Shown here piece by piece: positions 1 to 5,321 of a stretch of 8,135 nucleotides of DNA. The notes beneath the pieces were generated by a model. That model searched no databases. It worked only from the letters and a program-made list of their open reading frames with translations, and was not told where the DNA came from. The DNA comes from an uncultured cyanobacterium. GTDB lineage: Bacteria; Cyanobacteriota; Cyanobacteriia; PCC-6307; Cyanobiaceae. Positions within the stretch are counted from its first letter, which is position 1. Each line of letters opens with the position of its first letter. The stretch is taken from positions 1 through 8,135 of the forward strand of contig CAIXOZ010000067.1 of assembly GCA_903921295.1 (NCBI GenBank), given 5' to 3'. The translations under genes were made by a program, and so were the position numbers.

Positions 1-300
1 GGCATTCAGCAGGGCGGCCGCTTCATAGCGGGTCATCGCCTTGCCACCACCAACGGTGCCGTTGGGGTAGCCGGCCACGCAGCCGTACGTCTCCACCAGG
101 TTGCTGAGGGCCTGATAAGCCCAGTCAGTCGGCCTGACGTCATTGAACTGGCTGATGCTGGTGACCTGCTCGTCAGCGCTGCTGAACTCGTCGAGCGCGA
201 TCGAGGGAGCGGCGCTGGCGGAGGCGCCCCCGAGGGCAGCAGTGATCAGCAGCGGCGCCAGGACGACGGACTTCAGCAGGGGCGAACGAAAAACGACCAT
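1..300 (-). CDS. SLH-domain outer-membrane porin, N-terminal part (cut by window edge)
   Basis: Reading the minus strand from an ATG at 300 gives 100 uninterrupted codons running off the left edge. Residues 1-30 look like a signal peptide: a basic start, a hydrophobic stretch and an ASA-A cleavage site. After a short acidic linker, residues about 50-100 form an SLH domain, with the typical DVRPTDWAYQAL and GCVAGYPNGT stretches and the MTRYEAAALLNA ending. This layout (signal, one SLH domain, then a beta-barrel) is that of cyanobacterial Som-type porins, often labelled iron-uptake or OprB-like porins. The barrel itself lies outside the window. The SLH domain would anchor the barrel to the cell wall, and the barrel would admit small solutes. 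A Zur-box-like site 50 bases upstream links this copy to zinc status, so an outer-membrane zinc entry role is inferred. No clear Shine-Dalgarno sequence is visible. Confidence 0.88.
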   Translation of the reverse strand, partial: MVVFRSPLLKSVVLAPLLITAALGGASASAAPSIALDEFSSADEQVTSISQFNDVRPTDWAYQALSNLVETYGCVAGYPNGTVGGGKAMTRYEAAALLNA

Positions 301-437
301 GAAACCCACACCGAAGGACACAGGCCAGGCGCTGACCAGCATGGGGATAATGATAACGGTTCTCAGGGACAAGGCCACGGGCGCTGCCCTCCCGATCACC
401 GGACTCCGGGATCCGCTATCCAGAAACCCGGCTTGCC
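301..437. other. znuA-porin spacer
   Basis: This 137-base gap lies between the znuA stop and the porin start, both on the minus strand. It holds the Zur-box-like site at 351-365 and the presumed porin promoter. A weak GGGC-GCT-GCCC hairpin at 379-389 could lie in the znuA 3' end, but no T-run follows it, so I do not call a terminator. The porin may be transcribed both from its own promoter and by read-through from znuA. Confidence 0.5.
351..365. promoter_or_regulatory. Candidate Zur box upstream of the porin
   Basis: TGATAACGGTTCTCA is a near-perfect 15-base palindrome of the form TGAnAAC-G-GTTnTCA, matching the pattern expected for Fur-family Zur operators. It lies 50 bases before the porin ATG. 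The same 15 bases, plus two flanking bases (AA), recur between znuA and znuC. On the minus strand it overlaps TATCAT (355 down to 350), a plausible -10 element for the porin, so bound Zur would block the promoter. Confidence 0.75.
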
Positions 438-1436
438 TCAGCGAATCGCATTCCACTGCTGCACCAACGCCGCTGCCGCTGTTCGATCGCAGCGGCCGCC
501 CAGCCCCTCAACGATCAGACAGGTGTTGGCCGTGAGCGTGACCATCAGGTTGTCGCCGCCATTGTCCGCAAGGAGAGGGCGGCTGGCGATCGGCACACCG
601 CTGAGGTCACCGATGCGCACCAGCGCTCGACCCGGCGGCTGCTGCTCACTGAACAGAGCACCGGGTCTGAGCTGCCGCAGGTGTTGCACCACGGCCGTCA
701 TGGCAGCAGGCCGCAGGCTGGCGCTGGCGCTGTCGGCATCAAGCAGCGCCAGCTCCCTGAGCTGATAAGCCCGGGCCAGGCTGGCGAAGGCACGATGTTC
801 AGTGGCCAGGGTTCGCGGTGGGGGCACCGTGGCGAACTGACGCTGATTCCAGCCGTGCAGAGCGATCAGGCTGGCCTGCATCGCCCGGGAACGCGCTGCG
901 ATCGCGGGGGCCGCAACCGGTTCCAGCTGTTGCAGACGCGCACGCACCACCGCCACCACGGCACTCGCCTGGCGTGGGTCGTGCCAGACGTGGGGATCGC
1001 GATCACCGGGGCGATGGGCATGCTCGCCAGACGCTTCCTGCGCATGGCTGTCACTGGCTTCGGCACCCTGGCTGCTGGTTGGCGAAGCGCGGCGATCATC
1101 AAGCTCTGGACTGTCTGGCACCGCCAGCTCCGCCACTTTCACCGCCTCCGGCAGCCGTTCAAGCGACGGGGTGAGGCCATACCCATTGATCAGCACCAGC
1201 TGCGCGGCACGGATCTGACGGCTCTGTTCCGGACTGAGCTGCAGCTGGTGGGGATCATCGCTGGGAGCCAGCAGGCAACCGACCCGAAGGGCATCGGCGG
1301 CCAGTCGCCGGGTGATGTCGCAGAGGGCTCCATCGGCGGCGATCACCTGCGGCGCAGAGGCGGCCGTGCAGCCCAGGAGGATCAACGCCGGAACCAACAG
1401 GCAGGACGGCAGAACCAGACGCACAACCGCAGCCAT
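438..1436 (-). CDS. znuA: Zinc ABC transporter substrate-binding lipoprotein ZnuA
   Basis: This is the periplasmic zinc-capture component of a ZnuABC importer (cluster 9 metal-binding family), about 332 residues. A hydrophobic leader ends in a lipobox (LLGC, Cys23), so the protein is probably membrane-anchored by lipid. Likely zinc ligands are His63 (DDPH), His149 in DPHVWHDP and His214 in TEHRAF, with an acidic residue near 291-295 (LADNGGD) as the fourth. A short His-bearing loop (about 129-141, three His) precedes the DPHVWHDP motif; many ZnuA proteins have a longer, more His-rich loop. An in-frame ATG at 1442 is the alternative start. The ATG at 1436 is preferred because AGG sits 7 bases before it, but only 1 base before the other. 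The gene is divergent from znuC, with a Zur-box-like site between them, so derepression under zinc shortage is inferred. Confidence 0.9.
   Translation of the reverse strand: MAAVVRLVLPSCLLVPALILLGCTAASAPQVIAADGALCDITRRLAADALRVGCLLAPSDDPHQLQLSPEQSRQIRAAQLVLINGYGLTPSLERLPEAVKVAELAVPDSPELDDRRASPTSSQGAEASDSHAQEASGEHAHRPGDRDPHVWHDPRQASAVVAVVRARLQQLEPVAAPAIAARSRAMQASLIALHGWNQRQFATVPPPRTLATEHRAFASLARAYQLRELALLDADSASASLRPAAMTAVVQHLRQLRPGALFSEQQPPGRALVRIGDLSGVPIASRPLLADNGGDNLMVTLTANTCLIVEGLGGRCDRTAAAALVQQWNAIR
898..905. repeat. HIP1 octamer
   Basis: GCGATCGC, the core of the highly iterated palindrome common in many cyanobacterial genomes, inside znuA. It is short enough to occur by chance in GC-rich DNA. 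Confidence 0.5.
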
Positions 1437-1449
1437 CCGCATGCCTGAA

Positions 1450-1464
1450 TGATAACGGTTCTCA
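1450..1464. promoter_or_regulatory. Candidate Zur box in the znuA-znuC divergent promoter
   Basis: TGATAACGGTTCTCA is identical to the porin-side copy at 351-365; identity extends to 17 bases (1448-1464). It lies in the 68-base gap between znuA and znuC starts. On the minus strand it contains TATCAT (1454 down to 1449), a good -10 candidate for znuA. On the plus strand it would cover the -35 position of a znuC promoter whose -10 is TAGGTT at 1480-1485. One bound Zur dimer could therefore silence both directions. Confidence 0.82.
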
Positions 1465-1479
1465 TCTTTGCGACCTGTT

Positions 1480-1485
1480 TAGGTT
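1480..1485 (+). promoter_or_regulatory. Possible -10 element for znuC
   Basis: TAGGTT fits the loose cyanobacterial TAnnnT form and starts 25 bases before the znuC ATG. With a 17-base spacer, the -35 would be 1457-1462, inside the Zur box, and has no consensus. It would put the start of transcription very near the ribosome-binding site, so this is tentative. Confidence 0.3.
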
Positions 1486-1491
1486 GTGGAC

Positions 1492-1496
1492 AGAGG
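1492..1496 (+). promoter_or_regulatory. Ribosome-binding site deciding the znuC start
   Basis: AGAGG lies 8 bases before the ATG at 1505. It supports that start over the in-frame TTG at 1484, which would overlap the promoter region. Confidence 0.6.
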
Positions 1497-1504
1497 CGGC
1501 AACG

Positions 1505-2200
1505 ATGGTGCTGAAGGTCAGCGATCTGAGCGTGCAACGCGGCAGGGGGCTGGCGCTGGACCATGTGAGCTTCGCCCTGCCCGCCGGCTCCCTGACGGCA
1601 CTGGTGGGCCCGAACGGCGCCGGTAAGAGCACCCTGCTGCAGGCGATCGAGGGTCAGCTGCCCCTGACTTCCGGGGCCATCGCGATCGACGGGCACCCGC
1701 ACACCAGCGCTGAAGCCCGCCGCCAGCGGGCGTTGATGCCCCAACGCGGCGAGATCGCCTGGACATTCCCGATCCGGGTGCGTGAGCTCGTGGCCCTGGG
1801 ACGCCTGACCAGCCAGCGCGCCGGCTGCTGCGATGTCGAAGCCGCCCTCCAACGGGTGGGTCTGGCCTCACTGGCCGATCGACGGCTTGATCAACTCTCG
1901 GGTGGTCAACAGCAACGGGCGCTGCTGGCGCGCACCCTCGTCCAACCGGCCCGGTTGCTGCTCCTCGATGAACCCTGCGCCGCCATCGATCCCCCCACGC
2001 GCACGGAGCTGCTGCGGGTGATGCGTCAGCTGAGCGATGCGGGCCTCACCCTGCTGGTGAGCAGTCACGACTGGGGCCAGGATCTTGACGCCTATGACCG
2101 TGTGCTGGTGCTCGATCGACGGCTGCTGGCCGATGACACCCCCCTGAAGGTCCGTCAGGCTCTGGGGGATCTGCGGGTCGGCAATCACTGCTGCGGCTGA
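1505..2200 (+). CDS. znuC: Zinc ABC transporter ATP-binding protein ZnuC
   Basis: This 231-residue cytoplasmic ATPase would energise zinc import through ZnuB. All nucleotide-binding motifs are visible: Walker A GPNGAGKST (35-43), Q-loop near Gln80, signature LSGGQQQR (131-138), Walker B LLLLDEP (151-157), a variant D-loop (CAAID, where SALD is usual) and the H-loop His in SSHD (188). Assignment as the metal-importer ATPase rests on its sequence type and on its position with znuA, znuB and zur. The tail ends in NHCCG, which could touch metal but is unproven. The last 16 bases overlap the 3' end of zur on the other strand. The partner permease znuB lies beyond zur, 430 bases downstream. The candidate Zur box upstream implies induction under zinc limitation. 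Confidence 0.92.
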   Translation: MVLKVSDLSVQRGRGLALDHVSFALPAGSLTALVGPNGAGKSTLLQAIEGQLPLTSGAIAIDGHPHTSAEARRQRALMPQRGEIAWTFPIRVRELVALGRLTSQRAGCCDVEAALQRVGLASLADRRLDQLSGGQQQRALLARTLVQPARLLLLDEPCAAIDPPTRTELLRVMRQLSDAGLTLLVSSHDWGQDLDAYDRVLVLDRRLLADDTPLKVRQALGDLRVGNHCCG

Positions 2201-2598
2201 GACCCCTGACGCTGGCGACATTCCCCGCAGAGACCGAAGAATTCCAGGGTGTGAAAGAGCAGCTGAAAGCCCTGAGCATGGCTGCCATGCAGTGGCAGGC
2301 CATGCATCGGGCAGTGCTCGAGCACCGTGGTGAGGCCGCAATCGACACAGGTGAGGTGGTGCTCATCCCGCTCGACCGGGGCATAGAGCGCTTCGCCGCT
2401 GGGCAGATGGCGGGCGCGAATCAGGCCCCGTTGCTGCAGCTGCCGCAGATGGCGGTACACCGTGGCCAGTCCCATCGCCTGGGGGCTCTGACGCAACAGC
2501 GCGTGGAGGTCCTGGCCGGAGAGTTCACGATCGGCCTGGCGCAGCTGGTCCAGCAGAAGCTGCTGGCGATCGCTCGAGGCGGCAACCTGGGGAGGCAT
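2185..2598 (-). CDS. zur: Fur-family zinc uptake regulator, probable Zur
   Basis: This 137-residue Fur-family repressor has an N-terminal winged helix, with the recognition stretch MGLATVYRHLRQLQQRGLI at 42-60. The C-terminal metal-binding and dimer domain contains RDEHHLTCVDCG (78-88), HCPMH (95-99), a His in LLFHTLEFFG (116) and CGEC (124-127). The two CxxC pairs (84/87 and 124/127) are the usual structural zinc site. Cys96 and the nearby His residues are candidates for the sensing site. Family membership is certain. The Zur rather than Fur or PerR assignment is inferred from its position inside the znu locus and the two Zur-type palindromes nearby. With zinc bound it should repress the porin, znuA and znuC promoters. 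Both ends are tight: a 16-base tail overlap with znuC and only 32 bases to the divergent znuB. I see no Zur box before its own start. Confidence 0.9.
   Translation of the reverse strand: MPPQVAASSDRQQLLLDQLRQADRELSGQDLHALLRQSPQAMGLATVYRHLRQLQQRGLIRARHLPSGEALYAPVERDEHHLTCVDCGLTTVLEHCPMHGLPLHGSHAQGFQLLFHTLEFFGLCGECRQRQGSQPQQ
2566..2573. repeat. HIP1 octamer
   Basis: GCGATCGC within the 5' part of zur, here in the extended form GGCGATCGC. Confidence 0.5.
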
Positions 2599-2630
2599 GG
2601 CCGGACCGGCGCGGCAGTACCTCTGATCTT
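2599..2630. other. zur-znuB divergent gap
   Basis: Only 32 bases separate the two start codons. There is no Zur-type palindrome, no clear promoter and no strong Shine-Dalgarno sequence for znuB. A zur promoter would have to lie partly inside znuB. znuB may depend on transcription from znuC. Confidence 0.5.
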
Positions 2631-3440
2631 ATGGAGCCTCTGTGGTGGCTGTCCCCGTTCCTGCTGGCCCTGATGGTGGGGGCGCTCTGTCCGATCGCCG
2701 GCACCCTGCTGCTCGTGCAGCGGCGTCTGTTTCTGGCCAATCTGGTGTCCCACGCCGTGCTGCCCGGGCTCGCGGTTGCCCTGGCCCTGGGCCTCGATCC
2801 GGGGCTTGGCGGGGTGCTCAGCGGCGTCGGTGGAGCGGCCCTGGCTGAACGCTTCAGCCGGGGCGAACGACCGGGACAGGTCGGTGATGACGCCGTGCTC
2901 AACACCGTGCTCGCCGGTTTTCTCGGCCTGGGTGTGTTGCTGATCCCGCTGCTGCGGATCCGCCTCAACCTGGAGGCGGTGTTGTTCGGCGATCTGTTGG
3001 CTGCCGCCCCGACCGATCTGGGCCGCAGTGCGCTGGCACTGCTGGCGATGCTGCTGCTGCTGGGCCTGCGCTACCGCCAACTCGTCCACCTGGGGGTGGA
3101 TCCGCTCGGAGCCGCCAGCGCCGGCCTGCCGGTGCGCACCCTGCGGCTGCTGCTGACCCTGGTCACCGCCTTCACCATCGTCAGTGCCATGACCGCCGTC
3201 GGGGTGGTGCTGGTGATCGGCCTGATGGGGGCTCCGGCCCTGCTCGCACTGCCGGGAAGCTTCAGCCTGCGCCAGGCGCTCGGCCGGGCCGCCCTGATCG
3301 GGACAGGCCTCAGTGGGGCCGGCTTCGTGCTGGCGGTCCAGCCTGCCGTGAACCTGCCACCCGGGCCGCTGATCGGGGTGCTGTGCCTTGGCTTGCTGCC
3401 AATGGCGTCCTGGCGACAGCAACGCTCTGGCAACGATTAG
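2631..3440 (+). CDS. znuB: Zinc ABC transporter permease ZnuB
   Basis: This 269-residue, strongly hydrophobic protein is an ABC-3 family permease, the inner-membrane channel of the ZnuABC importer. Hydrophobic segments recur along the whole length, consistent with the family's seven to nine helices. Family landmarks are SHAVLPGLAVA (40-50), the GVVLVIGLMGAPALLA stretch (191-206) and a C-terminal PPGPLIGVL (243-251). The length is normal for the family. It is separated from its ATPase gene znuC by zur on the opposite strand, an unusual split, since znuC and znuB are often adjacent. Its TAG stop shares bases with the TAA stop of the convergent pterin synthase-family gene (4-base overlap). No Zur box of its own is visible, so regulation probably comes from the znuC promoter. 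Confidence 0.92.
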   Translation: MEPLWWLSPFLLALMVGALCPIAGTLLLVQRRLFLANLVSHAVLPGLAVALALGLDPGLGGVLSGVGGAALAERFSRGERPGQVGDDAVLNTVLAGFLGLGVLLIPLLRIRLNLEAVLFGDLLAAAPTDLGRSALALLAMLLLLGLRYRQLVHLGVDPLGAASAGLPVRTLRLLLTLVTAFTIVSAMTAVGVVLVIGLMGAPALLALPGSFSLRQALGRAALIGTGLSGAGFVLAVQPAVNLPPGPLIGVLCLGLLPMASWRQQRSGND

Positions 3441-3910
3441 CTCACCGGACGCGCCTCAAACCAGTCCGGCAGCCCCTCGAAACAGGCGGCATTGCGGCCA
3501 TTCTCTCGCGCTTCCACCTTCCAGCACCAGGTGCGGCCATGATCGCGGGCCTGGAGAAGGGCATTCGCCCAGCCCCAGACCAGCTCGGCGCTGGCCTCCA
3601 TGCCGACGTTGTCCATCACGCGCAGATCGAGGGCGCCAAGGTCGTGCAGCGATCGCCAGTGGGCGAGCAAGGGGTCGTCGGCATTGACCAGGAAGGTGTG
3701 ATCAAACTGCCTGGCGAGCTGTTGCTCCAGCGGCCTGAGGCTGGAGAAATCAACGACGAACCCGCAGGCATCGAGGTGATGGGCACCGAACCAGACCGTG
3801 AAACTGCGGCTGTAGCCGTGCACGAAACGGCAATGGCCGGGATGGCGCCACTGGCGATGGCAGCAGGGGTAGCCGCTGAACTGTTTGCTGCAGGTGTAGG
3901 CGGCCGACAT
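3437..3910 (-). CDS. QueD / 6-pyruvoyl-tetrahydropterin synthase family protein
   Basis: This 157-residue protein belongs to the family that makes 6-carboxy-tetrahydropterin (queuosine and deazapurine synthesis) or 6-pyruvoyl-tetrahydropterin from dihydroneopterin triphosphate. Visible landmarks are His18, a catalytic-type Cys27 followed by His31 (CRFVHGY), FVVDFSSL (51-58), the FDH pair Asp70/His71, an ASAEL segment (106-110) and a C-terminal EARENGRNAACF. The canonical zinc motif HGH reads HGY here (Tyr33), so one metal ligand is replaced, though extra His residues (23, 26) sit nearby. The substrate is therefore uncertain and I give no symbol. The start at 3910 (MSAAYTC) is preferred because the 17 residues of the longer frame (from 3961) look non-native and would overlap hisIE. 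It is divergent from hisIE with a 38-base gap. Confidence 0.82.
   Translation of the reverse strand: MSAAYTCSKQFSGYPCCHRQWRHPGHCRFVHGYSRSFTVWFGAHHLDACGFVVDFSSLRPLEQQLARQFDHTFLVNADDPLLAHWRSLHDLGALDLRVMDNVGMEASAELVWGWANALLQARDHGRTWCWKVEARENGRNAACFEGLPDWFEARPVS
3649..3656. repeat. HIP1 octamer
   Basis: GCGATCGC within the pterin synthase-family gene; third copy in the window. Confidence 0.5.
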
Positions 3911-3939
3911 CGTGATGGAGGAAGATCGAGGCAGATCGC

Positions 3940-3944
3940 GAGGG
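3940..3944 (+). promoter_or_regulatory. Ribosome-binding site supporting a TTG start of hisIE
   Basis: GAGGG lies 4 bases before TTG at 3949. No in-frame ATG with a better site is seen upstream, and the first in-frame ATG downstream falls inside the conserved HisI domain. Confidence 0.5.
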
Positions 3945-3948
3945 TGCC

Positions 3949-4668
3949 TTGACGGCCGCACAACCGCCAGAGACCCAGCCTGCCACCAGCTCCGGAACCG
4001 TTCGGCCGGATCCCGCCCTGATCGGGGCGCTGCGGTTCAACGAAGCCGGACTGATCCCGGCGGTGGCCCAGGACTGGCTCGATGGGGCGGTGCTGATGGT
4101 GGCCTGGATGAACCGGGAATCGCTCGAGCGCACCTGCGCCACCGGCGAGGTGCACTACTGGAGCCGCTCCCGCCGGGAGCTCTGGCACAAGGGCGCCACC
4201 AGCGGTCAGATCCAGCACCTGAAGGGCCTTCGCTATGACTGCGATGCCGATGTGCTGCTGCTGACGGTGGCCCAGGACGGCGGAGGCGCCTGCCACACCG
4301 GCGCCCGAAGCTGTTTTTACGACCAGGGGGTCGCGCCGAGCGGCGGTGGCCCTGAGGCGCCTCCTCCGCCGGCGGATGTCTGCACGGAACTGGCACGGGT
4401 GATCAACGATCGACGCGATCATCCAGAGCCGGGTAGTTATACCAATCGCCTGCTCGAAGGCGGCGACAACCGGATTCTCAAAAAGATCGGGGAAGAGAGC
4501 GCTGAATTCGTGATGGCCTGCAAGGACAACAATCCCGATGAAATCGCGGGCGAGGCCGCTGATCTGATCTTCCACCTGCAGGTGGCCCTGGCGCATCACG
4601 GTGTCGACTGGCGAGCGGTTCAGACGGTGCTGGCCGCCCGCCGCGGCGCTCCACGTCGCCCCGTCTAA
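3949..4668 (+). CDS. hisIE: Bifunctional phosphoribosyl-AMP cyclohydrolase / phosphoribosyl-ATP pyrophosphohydrolase (HisIE)
   Basis: This protein catalyses the second and third steps of histidine synthesis in the cytoplasm: PR-ATP to PR-AMP (HisE part), then ring opening of PR-AMP (HisI part). The 239-residue length fits the fusion. HisI spans about 26-127: AWMNRESLE, the WSRSRRELWHKGATSG signature (71-86), the metal-binding DCDAD (97-101) and the zinc cysteines 98, 115 and 122. A Pro/Gly-rich linker (about 127-142) follows. HisE spans about 145-235, with HPEPGSYTNRLLEGG, KKIGEESAEFVMA and GEAADLIFHL. It starts with TTG; the first 25 residues are low-complexity and the exact start is less sure than the domains. 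Its stop overlaps the stop of the convergent ribbon-helix-helix gene by 4 bases. The gene is not clustered with other his genes here. Confidence 0.95.
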   Translation: MTAAQPPETQPATSSGTVRPDPALIGALRFNEAGLIPAVAQDWLDGAVLMVAWMNRESLERTCATGEVHYWSRSRRELWHKGATSGQIQHLKGLRYDCDADVLLLTVAQDGGGACHTGARSCFYDQGVAPSGGGPEAPPPPADVCTELARVINDRRDHPEPGSYTNRLLEGGDNRILKKIGEESAEFVMACKDNNPDEIAGEAADLIFHLQVALAHHGVDWRAVQTVLAARRGAPRRPV

Positions 4669-4850
4669 CTGTTGAGCCCCCGTTCCAGCAGATAGGCCGC
4701 CAGGTTGCTGACACTGCGTCCCTCCAGATCCGAACGCTCCAGCAGCTGCTGATGGAGCGTGAAGGGGATCGTCACGCTGAGTCGGCGCGGTGAACGCTGA
4801 GCGATGGCAAGACGGGGAGTGGCAGAACTGCCCGGGAGGCTGAGCACCAT
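4665..4850 (-). CDS. Small ribbon-helix-helix (CopG-like) DNA-binding protein
   Basis: This 61-residue protein has a C-terminal half that reads as a ribbon-helix-helix unit: a strand RRLSVTIP (22-29), helix A about 31-41 (LHQQLLERSDL) and helix B about 46-58 (SVSNLAAYLLERG). Such proteins bind DNA as dimers through the paired strands, as transcription regulators or antitoxins. The ATG at 4850 is chosen because GAGGG stands 4 bases upstream. The frame stays open to 5114, but the extra residues are Cys/Arg/Ser-rich and unlike protein. No toxin gene is adjacent: its neighbours are hisIE (convergent, 4-base overlap) and an empty 471-base gap, so an antitoxin role is not supported. It might regulate itself from that gap. 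The target is unknown. Confidence 0.72.
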   Translation of the reverse strand: MVLSLPGSSATPRLAIAQRSPRRLSVTIPFTLHQQLLERSDLEGRSVSNLAAYLLERGLNS

Positions 4851-5321
4851 GAAACCCTCAGAGAGGCGTGGAGAACGCACCCATTCTTCCGCGTCAGTTT
4901 GCCAATGGCCTACCCCTGCCACGGGCAACTCTCTACCGAAAAAGGATGAAGAACGGGTCAGGAACAAACCCGGAAGCGATGCACTTTGCGCATCAAGGAA
5001 GCAGCAACACCGACCACTCTGCGAATCACAAGAACGAGCACTGTGGCGCCACTCGCTGCCGCGTCCCGAGGGGCGACTGACAACGGGGGGCCTTGCGCCA
5101 GAACATCGGTCCACGAAGGCGGCAGTCCCGGACCTCTGATGCCGTGCGCCGGCGGCAACCGTGCTTCAGATCCGACGCGCTTGCAGCGGCATCGCAGGCC
5201 ATGACGCAGCGATTCGCCAGTGAGGGCGCCGCATCTGCAGCGATCGACCTCAGGGGAGGGTCCCGAGGGAAGGGACAAACCAACGGCTTTAGCGTTCCGG
5301 AAGATCCCTGATCGCGCGGAC
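4851..5321. other. 471-base divergent region without a convincing gene
   Basis: The region lies between the starts of the ribbon-helix-helix gene and the LuxR-type regulator. Several short frames cross it on both strands (for example 5093-5311 plus), but all translate to Arg/Ser/Gly-rich text with no recognisable motif and no good ribosome-binding site. I found no tRNA-like T-loop and no clear terminator. It must hold promoters for both flanking genes; no convincing -35/-10 pair was found by eye. A small RNA or a decayed gene is possible. Confidence 0.5.
4855..4859 (-). promoter_or_regulatory. Ribosome-binding site for the ribbon-helix-helix gene
   Basis: GAGGG on the minus strand, 4 bases before the ATG at 4850; it decides the short start over the longer open frame. 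Confidence 0.55.

Noticed and set aside
379..389. GGGC-GCT-GCCC hairpin as a znuA terminator
   Set aside because: Only four base pairs and no T-run on the minus-strand 3' side.
681..1448. Long plus-strand frame opposite znuA (255 codons)
   Set aside because: It is antisense to a clear ZnuA gene, has Arg/Gly/Gln-rich composition without motifs, and reflects high GC.
2421..3422. Long minus-strand frame opposite znuB (333 codons, Gln/His-rich)
   Set aside because: The translation is low-complexity and lies opposite a well-supported permease and part of zur; it is a frame shadow.
3616..4599. Long minus-strand frame opposite hisIE (327 codons)
   Set aside because: HisIE motifs on the other strand are unmistakable, while this frame has none.
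4851..5114. N-terminal extension of the ribbon-helix-helix protein to 149 residues
   Set aside because: The added residues are unlike protein, and a good ribosome-binding site precedes the short start at 4850.
5093..5311. Possible 72-residue protein in the divergent gap
   Set aside because: Arg/Ser/Ala-rich text, no ribosome-binding site and no recognisable domain.
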